A stretch of 64,000 bases of DNA from Chitinophaga varians (GCF_012641275.1 NZ_JABAIA010000001.1:2604001-2668000), one strand, 5' to 3'; numbered from the stretch's first letter, positions 17,426 to 25,774 are shown. The notes: generated by a model not told the origin, from the letters alone. A program made the numbers and translations.

Positions 17426-17595
17426 AAACTATACATTTTTTTCTTTTCAACCTCAAACCCACAGCCATTCTACAGGATATAAAAAACAAATTTTTTTATG
17501 AAATTTTTCAAAAATAAAGTTTGAAAAAAAATGTCAAATTTTTTCTTTTTTATTTTTTCCTCCATCACCTTTATCAAAATCGCAGAAAAAAATAA

Positions 17596-17937
17596 ATGAG
17601 AAACGAAAAGGTATTAAATGAAAAATTTTGCAATCAAACACCTTTAAATAAAGAGGGTCAGAGTGATTCAAGTAATAGTCCTATATGTGGATGGGAACTA
17701 TTAGATAAACAAAGCCAGAGGAAATTTGAAGCTATCATTGAGTTAATTTTCACTAAAAACATCAAAGAGATTAAACTAAAAATAGATGGCTCCTCCATCA
17801 AGAAAGGCTATGCTATTGAGAAAGACAGAAAATTCGATTCTAATGCAAGAGTATCTGATTATTTAAAATCCAATTCCAAATTATCGCTGAATTTTACAAA
17901 TGATGGGGTTTTTGGAACAAAAGAAATATTTTTTTAA
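17596..17937 (+). CDS. Hypothetical protein of the element, 113 residues
   Basis: A Lys-rich protein of unknown function, with no signal peptide or membrane segment. The central part (WELLDKQSQRKFEAIIELIF, then IKEIKLKIDGSSIKKGYAIE) suggests a helix followed by a beta-hairpin, a plausible small DNA-binding or accessory fold. Codon use is AT-rich like the recombinase. It precedes the recombinase by about 380 bases and may be an accessory factor, but nothing shows this directly. Confidence 0.5.
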   Translation: MRNEKVLNEKFCNQTPLNKEGQSDSSNSPICGWELLDKQSQRKFEAIIELIFTKNIKEIKLKIDGSSIKKGYAIEKDRKFDSNARVSDYLKSNSKLSLNFTNDGVFGTKEIFF

Positions 17938-18021
17938 AACAATAAACTTAAAAATTTATGAAGGTTAAACTGATTACAATTCTCGCTAAACACAGATGTA
18001 GTCTACATTTTAATGATTTTA

Positions 18022-18150
18022 ATGACGGTTAGTGAGTTAATTGAATTTTTTAAGACGAATGGAATACATCTTTCAATTCCCGATGCAAAGCTCCTGCTAG
18101 AGCTACTTTACACCCTCGCACAAATAGAATACGACGCACAGATTGGTTAA
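18022..18150 (+). CDS. Small ORF upstream of the recombinase, 42 residues
   Basis: A frame starting MTVSELIEFFKTNGI and continuing through a Leu-rich helix (AKLLLELLYTLAQIEYD) to TAA 18148-18150. An ATG three codons upstream at 18013 is an alternative start. The sequence looks protein-like (two predicted amphipathic helices) and resembles small ORFs often found just before Bacteroidota recombinase genes. The function is unknown. The 171 bases after it hold no other feature that I can support. Confidence 0.45.
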   Translation: MTVSELIEFFKTNGIHLSIPDAKLLLELLYTLAQIEYDAQIG

Positions 18151-18321
18151 TTATCAATAGCTGAATAGAGATATTTCAGAGTGGGAAAATCATTTTTAAA
18201 CACATTAAAAACAGTTTTCATTTGACATGGAATCAAATAAAGCTCCGCCAGAAGGGGATTTCACAATTTTTTTTTAATCAAAACAGTTCCAAACATTTAC
18301 ACATAATATTAAAAATAGAAT

Positions 18322-19884
18322 ATGAATTTAAAGAAAAAAAATGCCATCCTTTATACAAGGGTATCTACTGACGATCAAGCTCAACATGGTTACAGCTTAA
18401 TTCACCAATATGACAAACTGAAATCACATTGTAACGACAACGGAATTTCAATCATAAAGCACTTTAAGGAAGATTATTCTGCTAAAAATTTTAACCGCCC
18501 GGAATGGAAGAACTTAATGCAGTATATAAAAGCGAACAAGGGCGTTGTTAACACTATCTTGTTTACCAAGTGGGACAGGTTTACCCGTAGCCTTGAGGAA
18601 ACCTTTACGGTCATATCAACTTTAAGAAAAATGGGAATTTCCGTTAACGCAATTGAGCAGGAAATTGATTTTTCTATTCCTGAAAGTAAACTTATGCTTA
18701 GTGTTTACGTTGCAGGTGGTGATATAGAACGTGACAAGATTTGCCAGCGTACAAAAGATGGAATGAGAGCCATGAGAAAACAAGGTAAATGGAATGGTAC
18801 TGCTCCATTAGGATATAAGTATCATAGGGAAGATTCGCGTTCTTCATGGTTGGTTATTGATCCCGTTAAAGCTAGTTTTATTACTGATGCTTTTTCATTA
18901 TATAGTACAGGTATTTATTCTATTCCTGAAGTACAAAGATTAGTATCCGAAAAGCATAACTATGGAGTAAAGAGAAGTAAACAAGCATTCATTAATATTT
19001 TACGGAATCAGGTCTATATAGGTAATATCAAACTTGAAGCCACAGATAAGGAAGATGAAATCTACATTAAAGGGATTCATACACCCTTAGTTGATGAACA
19101 TATTTTTCAAAGGGTTCAAGATATTCTTGATAACCGAAAACGCTCAAAAAATATACGTTATCAAGATCAAAGGCATCCTTTAAGAGGTTTCCTTAAATGT
19201 CCTCAATGTAGTAAAAATATGACCTCCAGTGCTGTTAAGAAAAAGAAATTTGTCTATTATCAATGTCAGGAAGGGCACAGACGCTACCCCGCCCTATTCG
19301 CTAATGAGCAATTCGAAAACTTATTAACCAAAACATTCAATATAGACGAAAACATCATAACCTGCTATCAAAAGATACTTGAAGATACATTTGATAGGAA
19401 CGGGTCAAATATAAAGAATCAGCTTAAAGGTATTAACAAGCAGATAGTGGATTATGAGCAGAAACGGAGCAATAAGGAAGATGACTACATAAATGAACGG
19501 ATTCCGGCGGATGTATATAATAGCGCCAGAAAAAGGCTAGATGGCTACATTAATGAACTAATCAACCAGAAAACAACCTTAGAGGGTAATATGAAGCACC
19601 AATTCAAAAACTATCTGGTTAATACCTCAATTCTTTTAAGAAATCTTTCCGGAGTTTATAAGAAAAGCGACGTTGAAATCAAGCGGAGAATTCTAGGGGT
19701 AATTTTGGAGGATAAGCTAATTTTTGAAAATAACACTTATCAAACTCCTACCTATACCCCGGCTGTTGATCTCTTACTTAGAACCAGTAAGGGTTTAAAG
19801 GAAAAAAGAAAAGGTTCAGAAGAAAATTCTGAACCTTTGTCTAGTAGTGCTCCCCCTGCTGGACTTGAACCAGCGCCCCTCTGA
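18322..19884 (+). CDS. Large serine recombinase (site-specific integrase) of the element
   Basis: A 520-residue recombinase. The resolvase catalytic domain opens with AILYTRVSTDDQAQHGYSL (active serine in RVST, about residue 16), followed by FTKWDRFTRS and GGDIERDKICQRTKDGM. The recombinase domain follows from about residue 160 (APLGYKYHRE...), then a zinc ribbon LKCPQCSKNM...YYQCQEGHRRYP at about 293-330 and a coiled-coil region to about 470. The last 11 codons (APPAGLEPAPL) are the antisense of tRNA-Asn and so come from the integration site. The native C-terminus is probably the displaced tail at 14818-14931. It probably integrates the element into tRNA-Asn and excises it again. Confidence 0.9.
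   Translation: MNLKKKNAILYTRVSTDDQAQHGYSLIHQYDKLKSHCNDNGISIIKHFKEDYSAKNFNRPEWKNLMQYIKANKGVVNTILFTKWDRFTRSLEETFTVISTLRKMGISVNAIEQEIDFSIPESKLMLSVYVAGGDIERDKICQRTKDGMRAMRKQGKWNGTAPLGYKYHREDSRSSWLVIDPVKASFITDAFSLYSTGIYSIPEVQRLVSEKHNYGVKRSKQAFINILRNQVYIGNIKLEATDKEDEIYIKGIHTPLVDEHIFQRVQDILDNRKRSKNIRYQDQRHPLRGFLKCPQCSKNMTSSAVKKKKFVYYQCQEGHRRYPALFANEQFENLLTKTFNIDENIITCYQKILEDTFDRNGSNIKNQLKGINKQIVDYEQKRSNKEDDYINERIPADVYNSARKRLDGYINELINQKTTLEGNMKHQFKNYLVNTSILLRNLSGVYKKSDVEIKRRILGVILEDKLIFENNTYQTPTYTPAVDLLLRTSKGLKEKRKGSEENSEPLSSSAPPAGLEPAPL
19810..19838 (-). terminator. tRNA-Asn terminator lying inside the recombinase coding region
   Basis: AAAGGTTCAGA and TCTGAACCTTT form a perfect 11-bp stem with a seven-base loop. 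On the minus strand it is followed by a T-rich run and lies 12 bases past the end of the tRNA-Asn. The element thus appears to carry a substitute terminator for the tRNA, embedded within codons of the recombinase. Confidence 0.7.
19848..19865. repeat. Right attachment-site repeat (attR core)
   Basis: An exact copy of 14817-14834. It is the 3' end of the intact tRNA-Asn, so the tRNA remains whole after integration. Seventeen of the 18 bases also occur at 22304-22320 in the second tRNA-Asn. Confidence 0.88.
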
Positions 19885-19923
19885 TTAACAGTCAGATGCT
19901 CTAACCAACTGAGCTAAGGAGGA
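19850..19923 (-). tRNA. tRNA-Asn (anticodon GTT), copy 1, integration target
   Basis: Minus-strand cloverleaf with acceptor TCCTCCT/AGGGGGA (one T-G pair), discriminator G, D arm GCTC...GAGC, anticodon arm TCTGA-CTGTTAA-TCAGA with anticodon GTT, and T arm GCTGG-TTCAAGT-CCAGC. It differs from copy 2 by one base in the variable loop (GGGGC against GGGTC). CCA is not encoded. Confidence 0.95.
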
Positions 19924-19978
19924 ATATTACTCCGGGCCGCAAATGTAACAATTGTATTTACAATTCAAATAAAATTTA

Positions 19979-20584
19979 TCACCCGCCAACAGAAATCCCT
20001 TCATCTTTCCAGATGCGCAGGAGATGCTTTATGAGATAGTCAAAGTACTTATTGGAGCCCAAGTCGGTGGAAACATTAGACTGACCAATCCAGAAAGGCT
20101 CCTGCAAATTGGATTTGTCCAGCAGGTAAAACGTTTCCAATTGATTGGTGAACTCCTTCCGGATATGGCGGTCGGGGGCACGGGCAGGGCCTAAAAGCAT
20201 CACCAAGGCCGCTGTGGGCAGCGGTTTGTTAAGACTCTTTATCACCGACTTATCTTCCACTTCTTTGGGTGCCACTATCAGCACCGCATCATGTGGATAC
20301 ATGGCCGAAGCCTTGGCGATATTATCATCAGTGCAGTATTCTATCGTACCGAGATGCACGACCGAAGTCTGAAATGATTTGTTGCGAAATTGCTTATCCA
20401 GCGCATATTTCATGTCCTGCCCAATCTTGCGGGTGGACATCGGTCCGGCGGAAATAATCAGTAAACTGCCGATTTTACGGGCGGTGGAGTTCTCTCTGAT
20501 TTCATTCAGAACAAAATCATGGCCCTGGGCCATAGCTGAGATGACGAGGACTAACAGCCAAAGTAACAGTAACAGGCGCTTCAT
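19979..20584 (-). CDS. Secreted protein of unknown function, 201 residues
   Basis: It has a signal peptide (Leu-rich core ending ISAMAQG), so it is exported. The mature part has alternating strands and helices (GSLLIISAGPMSTRKIGQDMKYAL, DAVLIVAPKEVEDKS, TAALVMLLGP) resembling a Rossmann-like sandwich, but no family was recognised and there is no lipobox. It lies between the two tRNA-Asn genes and shares no strand context with its neighbours. Confidence 0.6.
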   Translation of the reverse strand: MKRLLLLLWLLVLVISAMAQGHDFVLNEIRENSTARKIGSLLIISAGPMSTRKIGQDMKYALDKQFRNKSFQTSVVHLGTIEYCTDDNIAKASAMYPHDAVLIVAPKEVEDKSVIKSLNKPLPTAALVMLLGPARAPDRHIRKEFTNQLETFYLLDKSNLQEPFWIGQSNVSTDLGSNKYFDYLIKHLLRIWKDEGISVGG

Positions 20585-20953
20585 AAGTTATAGGAAAATA
20601 CTGGGAAGATACATTTTTTTGTATTGTTCCAACATCCTGCCATAGTAAGTTTCCTGTTTCCTGCAAGTATTTAGACTACTCCCGCGGACGCCTGCTATCG
20701 AAAAGCATAGCAGTACTGCAGCCGGTTTGCGCTATCGGTAAGATTGACTATAAAAACGAAAGTAAGCGCAAAGTTATGCGTATAAATTTCGTATGACCGT
20801 TCTATTTATGAAGGAAAAAATCACTTAAATTTTGTATCTTCAGTACTGTTTGATTTTTCCAACAAAGAAACCCTATTAACCCAGCTAATACTAAAACCCT
20901 CATCTTTCCATCCATACTACCATTACATTTTCTTAACCCAAATTTGTACGCTC
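20585..20953. other. Intergenic region between divergent genes
   Basis: 369 bases with no ORF that I can support. It presumably holds the promoters for the secreted protein (minus) and the metalloprotease (plus). Near 20827-20836 there is TAAATTTTG, close to but not exactly TAnnTTTG. Nothing else was recognised. Confidence 0.4.
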
Positions 20954-22132
20954 ATGAAACCATTAGCCTATTACTTCACCTCTTTATTAATGATCCTGTT
21001 GTTAGCCTGCCAGAAAAAAGACAACACTCCTTCCCCACGAAATGTCTCTGATAATATCATTTCAAAATTACAGGCAGCGGGCTTCCATACCAGCGAAGGC
21101 TTGCAGAAATATAAAGACGGCTACCTCGTGGAATATGATATCTTTCTTACAGAAAAACAGATCGATGAACTGGCCGCCAATCCTGTAAACTCCAAGGTAA
21201 AAGTGGAGCATTACAGGAGTACTAATACCGTTCCCGGGCCACTCCGGACAATTTATGTGTACATAGATCCTGCCTTCGACGCCTATATGCAGGACGCACT
21301 GGACAAAGCTCTGGAGAGATACAATGCGCTCAACATCAGCATAAGGATGATCCGCACGCCAGACACCAGGGCTGAAATAAACATACTGGCATTCCATGAG
21401 GTAAGCAACGTACTCGGCTATAGCGCCGGGTTCCCCTCAGGCGGAAATCCTGCAAGCCCCATTAAACTAAACACCTATTACTACAACGGCACCTCCCAAC
21501 GCGCGGATGCCATCACCACCATAGCACATGAAATAGGGCATGCTATAGGCTTCCGCCATACCGACTACATGAACCGGGCCTTCAGCTGCGGCACCGGCGG
21601 CAACGAAGGCACAGCCGGCGTTGGTGCAGAGTATATTCCGGGCACACCAAGTGCCCCCTCAGCCAATTCCTGGATGCTAGCCTGCTCCAACAATACAGAC
21701 CGCCCCTTCACTGCTGAAGACAAAGTAGCGCTTACTACAGTATATCCCGGCCCTCCTGCATGGGTGCGGCTCAAAAACAGATGGACCAATGCCTACCTCT
21801 ACGACGACAACGGCATAGTACGATATAGCAGCACCGCTCCGGACGACCGCTACAAATGGAACCTGGAGAAAATAAACGGATATACACGTATCAGAAATGT
21901 GTCGTCCGGGAAGTATATAAACATTGAGCACGGCTATAGCTACGTGGAATGTATACTACTGCCCATCTCTTACGGAAGTGCCTATTGGGCGTTTGAATAC
22001 ACCGATGGCTACATCAGGCTGAGAAATCAATGGAAAGGAGGTTACCTTAACCTGGAGAGCCAAAACGGTACCGCGCAAAACACGGATGTACCGGCCTATT
22101 TTGTAAGTAGCCAGTGGATAGTGGCGCAGTAG
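20954..22132 (+). CDS. HEIGH-type zinc metalloprotease lipoprotein with trefoil-like C-terminus
   Basis: A 392-residue protein with a lipoprotein signal (LLLAC followed by QKK). TTIAHEIGHAIGFRHTDYM at about residues 193-211 contains HExxHxxGxxH, the zinc motif of the dual-action HEIGH (M57-type) peptidases found in Bacteroidota. From about residue 270 the chain has three similar repeats (VRLKNRWTNAYLY, TRIRNVSSGKYINIE, IRLRNQWKGGYLNLE), the pattern of a ricin-type beta-trefoil carbohydrate-binding domain. It is probably surface-exposed and binds a glycan through the trefoil. Target substrates are not known. Confidence 0.82.
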   Translation: MKPLAYYFTSLLMILLLACQKKDNTPSPRNVSDNIISKLQAAGFHTSEGLQKYKDGYLVEYDIFLTEKQIDELAANPVNSKVKVEHYRSTNTVPGPLRTIYVYIDPAFDAYMQDALDKALERYNALNISIRMIRTPDTRAEINILAFHEVSNVLGYSAGFPSGGNPASPIKLNTYYYNGTSQRADAITTIAHEIGHAIGFRHTDYMNRAFSCGTGGNEGTAGVGAEYIPGTPSAPSANSWMLACSNNTDRPFTAEDKVALTTVYPGPPAWVRLKNRWTNAYLYDDNGIVRYSSTAPDDRYKWNLEKINGYTRIRNVSSGKYINIEHGYSYVECILLPISYGSAYWAFEYTDGYIRLRNQWKGGYLNLESQNGTAQNTDVPAYFVSSQWIVAQ

Positions 22133-22171
22133 CGCCAAGCCATTAAATGGTGGATGAAAGATGACGTCGAT

Positions 22172-22212
22172 ATAAAACGCTTTCTGCTACGTTGGCAGAA
22201 GGCGTTTTATTT
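22172..22212 (+). terminator. Terminator after the metalloprotease gene
   Basis: AAAACGC...GCGTTTT enclose a nearly complementary TTCTGC/GCAGAA pair, giving a long imperfect stem with a T-rich 3' side, 40 bases after the stop codon. Confidence 0.75.
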
Positions 22213-22269
22213 TATGTGTATACGCTGCAACAGTCTCAGAGAAAAAAGTGAAGCCCTGTGAAAAATAAA

Positions 22270-22295
22270 AAAGGCAATCATTGCTGATTGCCTTT
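22270..22295 (-). terminator. Terminator downstream of tRNA-Asn copy 2
   Basis: AAAGGCAATCA and TGATTGCCTTT make a perfect 11-bp stem with a four-base loop. On the minus strand it is followed by a T-run, ten bases beyond the tRNA 3' end. Confidence 0.85.
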
Positions 22296-22304
22296 CTCTT
22301 TTCG

Positions 22305-22378
22305 CTCCCCCTGCTGGACTTGAACCAGCGACCCTCTGATTAACAGTCAGATGCTCTAACCAACTGAGCTAAGGAGGA
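22305..22378 (-). tRNA. tRNA-Asn (anticodon GTT), copy 2
   Basis: The cloverleaf is the same as copy 1, with the standard variable loop GGGTC. It lies 2.4 kb from copy 1 in the same orientation and carries the same 17 bases of the attachment core, so it is a potential second target for the element. Confidence 0.95.
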
Positions 22379-22507
22379 GTGTTTCCCGTATCGTTTGTGC
22401 GATTTGGGATTGCAAAAATAGGTAAAATTTCATTTTTGCAAAATCTTATGACCACTTTTTTTAAAAATTTTTCTAAAAAGTTTTAAAACCCGCTACCACA
22501 AAGGATT

Positions 22508-24166
22508 TCAGGGAGACACTTTTTTAACCCTGACCAGCATTTTTTCTCCGAGGGCACTGGCACGCGTAGCTTTCCGCACAAAAGGCATGTCCAGTTTGCT
22601 GATATAAAAATGAGGAAACCGGTGAAGCAACGTGTAGTCATATCCTTGCTCCCGGAGGCTTGTTAACCCTTCGGGCGTGGTGAAGACAACGCCGGTGACA
22701 GCGGTGTCGGTGCGGGGAACCGGTGCGTTCAGGTAGTATTCGAAAGAATAGGAGTTGTGCTGATACAGCGTCACCGGCACGCCGGGAATAGTGGCATTGG
22801 CATAACGCGCCGCCTCGCTGCCGCTCTGGTACTGCATCATATCGGGATACAGGATAGTATTGATATAAAGGTTCAACAGGATGCTCATGGCGACAGTCCG
22901 GTAAAACACGGCCTCTTTGGTGCTTTTGTCGAACCAGTAGTGCAGCAGCATATATAAAACGATGAGCACTGCGATAGGTACCAGCCACGCATATCCCATG
23001 GCTGGCTTGTACAATAGGTCCAATACTACGCCGGCTATCGCCAGCAGGATGATGATGGTATACTGCGTGGTACGGAAAAAACGAAGTCCTTTGGCGGTAT
23101 GCAGCGACAGGATATAGTGTGCGGTAAGGATGGCAAAAAAAGGAAAAATGATATTGAGATAATGGGGCAACTGGAAACGCGACAGCGAAAACAGTATAAA
23201 AGTAGCGAGTGCGCCGCAGATACAATAGTATTCCGGCTGCTGCTTCCATTTGCGGAAAAACATGATCACGGCGGCGTACAGCATCACCGGCCAGGGCAGA
23301 AAAGCCCATAGCAGCGTGTGAAAGAAGAAGAATGGGTCTCCTGCGCCCTTGATAGGCCCGGTATTCATAAAACGCCCAAACTGGCTGTCCCAGAAGAAGA
23401 AACGCAGTCCGGACACTCCGGTATGACCGAAGACGATCTTCTCCGGATGCAGGTCAAACTGCTGGTAGAGAGCGTATAATTCCGGCATAATGAACAATGC
23501 GGTGAAGGCCAGCGCTACCAGCCATTGCCAGCTGAAAACCAGTTTCCACTGGCGGGTAAACAGTAAATGTCCGCCGATGGCGGCGCCTATCGGCACCAGC
23601 GCGAAAATGCCTTTGGTCATAATAGCACAGGCGGTGAACAGCGCGCCCAGCAACAGATGATACCACCACGGCCGCAGCACGCTCTGATAAAAATGATACA
23701 CTGCGGCGATGATAAGGCCCGTCAGATAAGGCTCTGCCCGCACGTCATTGTTGGAGATGACAAGATGTTCCGCGGTAAGCAGGATACACACGGCCCAGCG
23801 GGCAGTGGTGTTGCCGTAAAGGGAAAGCGCAAAACGGTAGGTATACCAGGCGCCCATCAGCAGAAAAAGGATGGCCGGTAGTTTATACGACCACGTATGA
23901 AAGCCGAACAACTGAAAACTCAATGCGGCCATCCAGAAAGGGAAATGAGGCTTGTCCAGCCATTCATGACCGTCGGCGTAGAGGTTCAGGTAGTCATGTT
24001 TCAGCACCATGGTTTTGGCGATGCCGGCATAGAGTGCGCCATCGGGCTCCAGGATGGGTACCTGAAGGGCGCTGAACTGTAATAAAGCCAGCAGGAAAAC
24101 GATAAACACCCAGATCTGCTTCTCTGAAAAGGCAAACGGGCGAACAGTTGAAGGTAACGGTAACAT
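22508..24166 (-). CDS. ArnT/PMT-like integral membrane glycosyltransferase
   Basis: A 552-residue polytopic protein with about 11-12 hydrophobic segments. The first periplasmic loop EPDGALYAGIAKTMVLKHDYLNL...WLDKPHFPFWM matches the catalytic-loop pattern of GT83/GT39 enzymes (an acidic E-x-D, then a D-K-P-x-x-x-x-W motif), as in ArnT, which moves a sugar from a polyprenyl-phosphate donor onto lipid A or protein. The soluble C-terminal part has no recognised domain. The start is the ATG at 24166. It follows the Rieske and HflX genes on the same strand and may be transcribed with them. Confidence 0.8.
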   Translation of the reverse strand: MLPLPSTVRPFAFSEKQIWVFIVFLLALLQFSALQVPILEPDGALYAGIAKTMVLKHDYLNLYADGHEWLDKPHFPFWMAALSFQLFGFHTWSYKLPAILFLLMGAWYTYRFALSLYGNTTARWAVCILLTAEHLVISNNDVRAEPYLTGLIIAAVYHFYQSVLRPWWYHLLLGALFTACAIMTKGIFALVPIGAAIGGHLLFTRQWKLVFSWQWLVALAFTALFIMPELYALYQQFDLHPEKIVFGHTGVSGLRFFFWDSQFGRFMNTGPIKGAGDPFFFFHTLLWAFLPWPVMLYAAVIMFFRKWKQQPEYYCICGALATFILFSLSRFQLPHYLNIIFPFFAILTAHYILSLHTAKGLRFFRTTQYTIIILLAIAGVVLDLLYKPAMGYAWLVPIAVLIVLYMLLHYWFDKSTKEAVFYRTVAMSILLNLYINTILYPDMMQYQSGSEAARYANATIPGVPVTLYQHNSYSFEYYLNAPVPRTDTAVTGVVFTTPEGLTSLREQGYDYTLLHRFPHFYISKLDMPFVRKATRASALGEKMLVRVKKVSP

Positions 24167-24239
24167 GAGCAAAAGTTACGTTCATCCGTTGACGGATAAA
24201 AACCTGCGGGGGGTAATTAACAAAAAGATAAACCGGCTG

Positions 24240-24584
24240 TTACCACAGCCAGCCACCGCTCTTTTCCATTCCTATGTAAGGGCCGTCCTCCCGCTGTTCT
24301 ATGGGATAGGTTTTAAGATAATATCCTTCGCCGCTGCAGTTATGGCCATTTTTCATGCTGAACTTATAGCGGTGTATCGGACACACCACATTACCGGCAG
24401 CATCGATGAACCCATCGGCCATGATGCCGCCGGCATGCGGGCATTTATGAGCAAAAGCGTACAGTTGGCCCTGGTGCAGGGCAACACTGATCATCTTTCC
24501 GTTCACTTCCTGTGCACGGATCGCATTGTCGGCAAGTGGCAAATATCCTTCGTCCAGTTTATGCCAGGTGTACTTTTTGGCCAT
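24240..24584 (-). CDS. Rieske [2Fe-2S] ferredoxin-like protein
   Basis: A 114-residue protein that is a single Rieske domain, with CPHAGG (Cys and His of the first motif) and CPIHRYKF (second Cys-x-x-His). Such stand-alone proteins carry electrons to oxygenases or serve as redox subunits. The partner is not evident here. Its ATG overlaps the stop codon of hflX by one base (TAATG), so the two genes are translationally coupled, a coupling that is also common in relatives. Confidence 0.9.
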   Translation of the reverse strand: MAKKYTWHKLDEGYLPLADNAIRAQEVNGKMISVALHQGQLYAFAHKCPHAGGIMADGFIDAAGNVVCPIHRYKFSMKNGHNCSGEGYYLKTYPIEQREDGPYIGMEKSGGWLW

Positions 24585-25774
24585 TAATAGAAAAATTCTG
24601 TTTTGTAGGGATAACGTTCTCTGTACAGTTGGGCTACCTTGTCCATAATGGTTTTGCGCAGCTCTTCCACATTACGTCTTTCCAGGGCGGCAATGAAAAC
24701 GGTGTTGCCGTTGGTCTTGGTGTCCCAGTTCTGTTTGAGCGACTGCAGGATATCTTTTTTGATATCTTCTTCCAGCCATTTATCAAAAGTGTTGGCTTCG
24801 TACAGGTCCATCTTGTTAAAGACCATGATGGTAGGCTTGTCAAAGGCCTTCAGCTCCTGCAGTGTGCGGTTCACCACTTCTATCTGCTCTTCATATTGCG
24901 GATGGGAGATGTCTACCACATGCAAGAGGATGTCACTCTCGCGGACCTCATCCAGTGTGGATTTGAAGCTCTCTACCAGGTGATGGGGCAGCTTGCGGAT
25001 AAATCCTACCGTATCGCTAAGCAGAAAAGGCGTTTGCTCAAACACTACTTTACGGGTAGTGGTATCAAGCGTGGCAAACAGCTTGTTTTCCGCGAACACC
25101 TCGCTTTTGCTGAGCATGTTCATGATGGTGCTTTTGCCCACGTTGGTATAACCTACCAGCGCTACACGGATAAATTCGCCACGTTCCTTACGCTGGGTAA
25201 GGGACTGCTTGTCTATTTCAGCCAGCCGCTTACGCAACAGGGCGATCTTATCTTTTACGATACGACGGTCCGTTTCGATCTCCGTTTCACCAGGGCCTCT
25301 GCTACCAATACCACCGCCCTGACGTTCAAGGTGGCTCCACATACCGCGCAAACGGGGCAGGATATACTGGTACTGCGCCAGCTCCACCTGCACTTTGGCC
25401 TGTGCTGTACGGGCGCGGCGGGCAAAGATGTCAAGGATAAGGTCGCTGCGGTCAATCGTTTTTACCTTCAGTACCTTTTCGATATTGGCGATCTGCGAAC
25501 CTGTCAGCTCATCATCGAAGATGACCAGCGACACGTCCCTGCTGGCGATATATTGGTGAATCTCTTCCAGTTTACCTTTACCCACAAAAGTAGCCCTGTC
25601 CGGATGGGACAGTTTCTGGGTGAAGCGTTTTAACGTGGTGGCACCGGCCGTTTCCGCCAGAAACACCAGCTCGTCCAGGAACTCCTGTACCTGCCGGTCC
25701 GTCTGGTCTTTAGTGATGACCCCTACAATGACGGCTTTCTCTTCTTTTTGGACGACTTGTTTTTTTTCTATCAA
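24584..25774 (-). CDS. hflX: GTPase HflX, ribosome-rescue/splitting factor
   Basis: A 396-residue GTPase. The N-terminal nucleotide-binding half has FVGKGKLEEI, VIFDDELTGSQIANIEK and the arginine/glycine-rich RGMWSHLERQGGGIGSRGPGETEIE characteristic of HflX. The G domain follows with GYTNVGKST (P-loop), DTVGF (G3) and NKMD (G4). HflX binds the 50S subunit and splits stalled ribosomes under stress. The start is uncertain: the frame is open upstream to 25894, but the homologous sequence begins at the TTG at 25774 (LIEKKQ), so that start is preferred. Confidence 0.9.
   Translation of the reverse strand: MIEKKQVVQKEEKAVIVGVITKDQTDRQVQEFLDELVFLAETAGATTLKRFTQKLSHPDRATFVGKGKLEEIHQYIASRDVSLVIFDDELTGSQIANIEKVLKVKTIDRSDLILDIFARRARTAQAKVQVELAQYQYILPRLRGMWSHLERQGGGIGSRGPGETEIETDRRIVKDKIALLRKRLAEIDKQSLTQRKERGEFIRVALVGYTNVGKSTIMNMLSKSEVFAENKLFATLDTTTRKVVFEQTPFLLSDTVGFIRKLPHHLVESFKSTLDEVRESDILLHVVDISHPQYEEQIEVVNRTLQELKAFDKPTIMVFNKMDLYEANTFDKWLEEDIKKDILQSLKQNWDTKTNGNTVFIAALERRNVEELRKTIMDKVAQLYRERYPYKTEFFY

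Larger units (their letters stand above)
14817..19865. mobile_element. 5.03-kb integrated genomic element in tRNA-Asn, with serine recombinase
   Basis: The segment is bounded by perfect 18-bp direct repeats TGCTCCCCCTGCTGGACT at 14817-14834 and 19848-19865. The right copy is the 3' end of an intact tRNA-Asn; the left copy is not attached to a tRNA. One repeat plus the interior is 5,031 bp. The interior is visibly AT-rich compared with both flanks. It holds a large serine recombinase at the tRNA-proximal end, an XRE-type repressor divergent from small ORFs, and an operon of a DUF3800 gene with an unknown gene. There are no conjugation, capsid or replication-initiator genes, so it is a minimal integrative element carrying cargo. 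Large serine recombinases seldom use tRNA genes as targets, which makes this arrangement uncommon. Confidence 0.85.

Noticed and set aside
17958..18032. A 24-codon ORF before the recombinase
   Set aside because: Too short, overlaps the better small ORF at 18022 and has no support beyond a start and a stop.
20585..20953. Possible additional gene between the 201-residue protein and the metalloprotease
   Set aside because: No frame in this gap has a start, reasonable length and protein-like composition.
24512..25633. A 373-codon open frame antisense to hflX and the Rieske gene
   Set aside because: It spans two well-supported genes on the other strand and has no motif.
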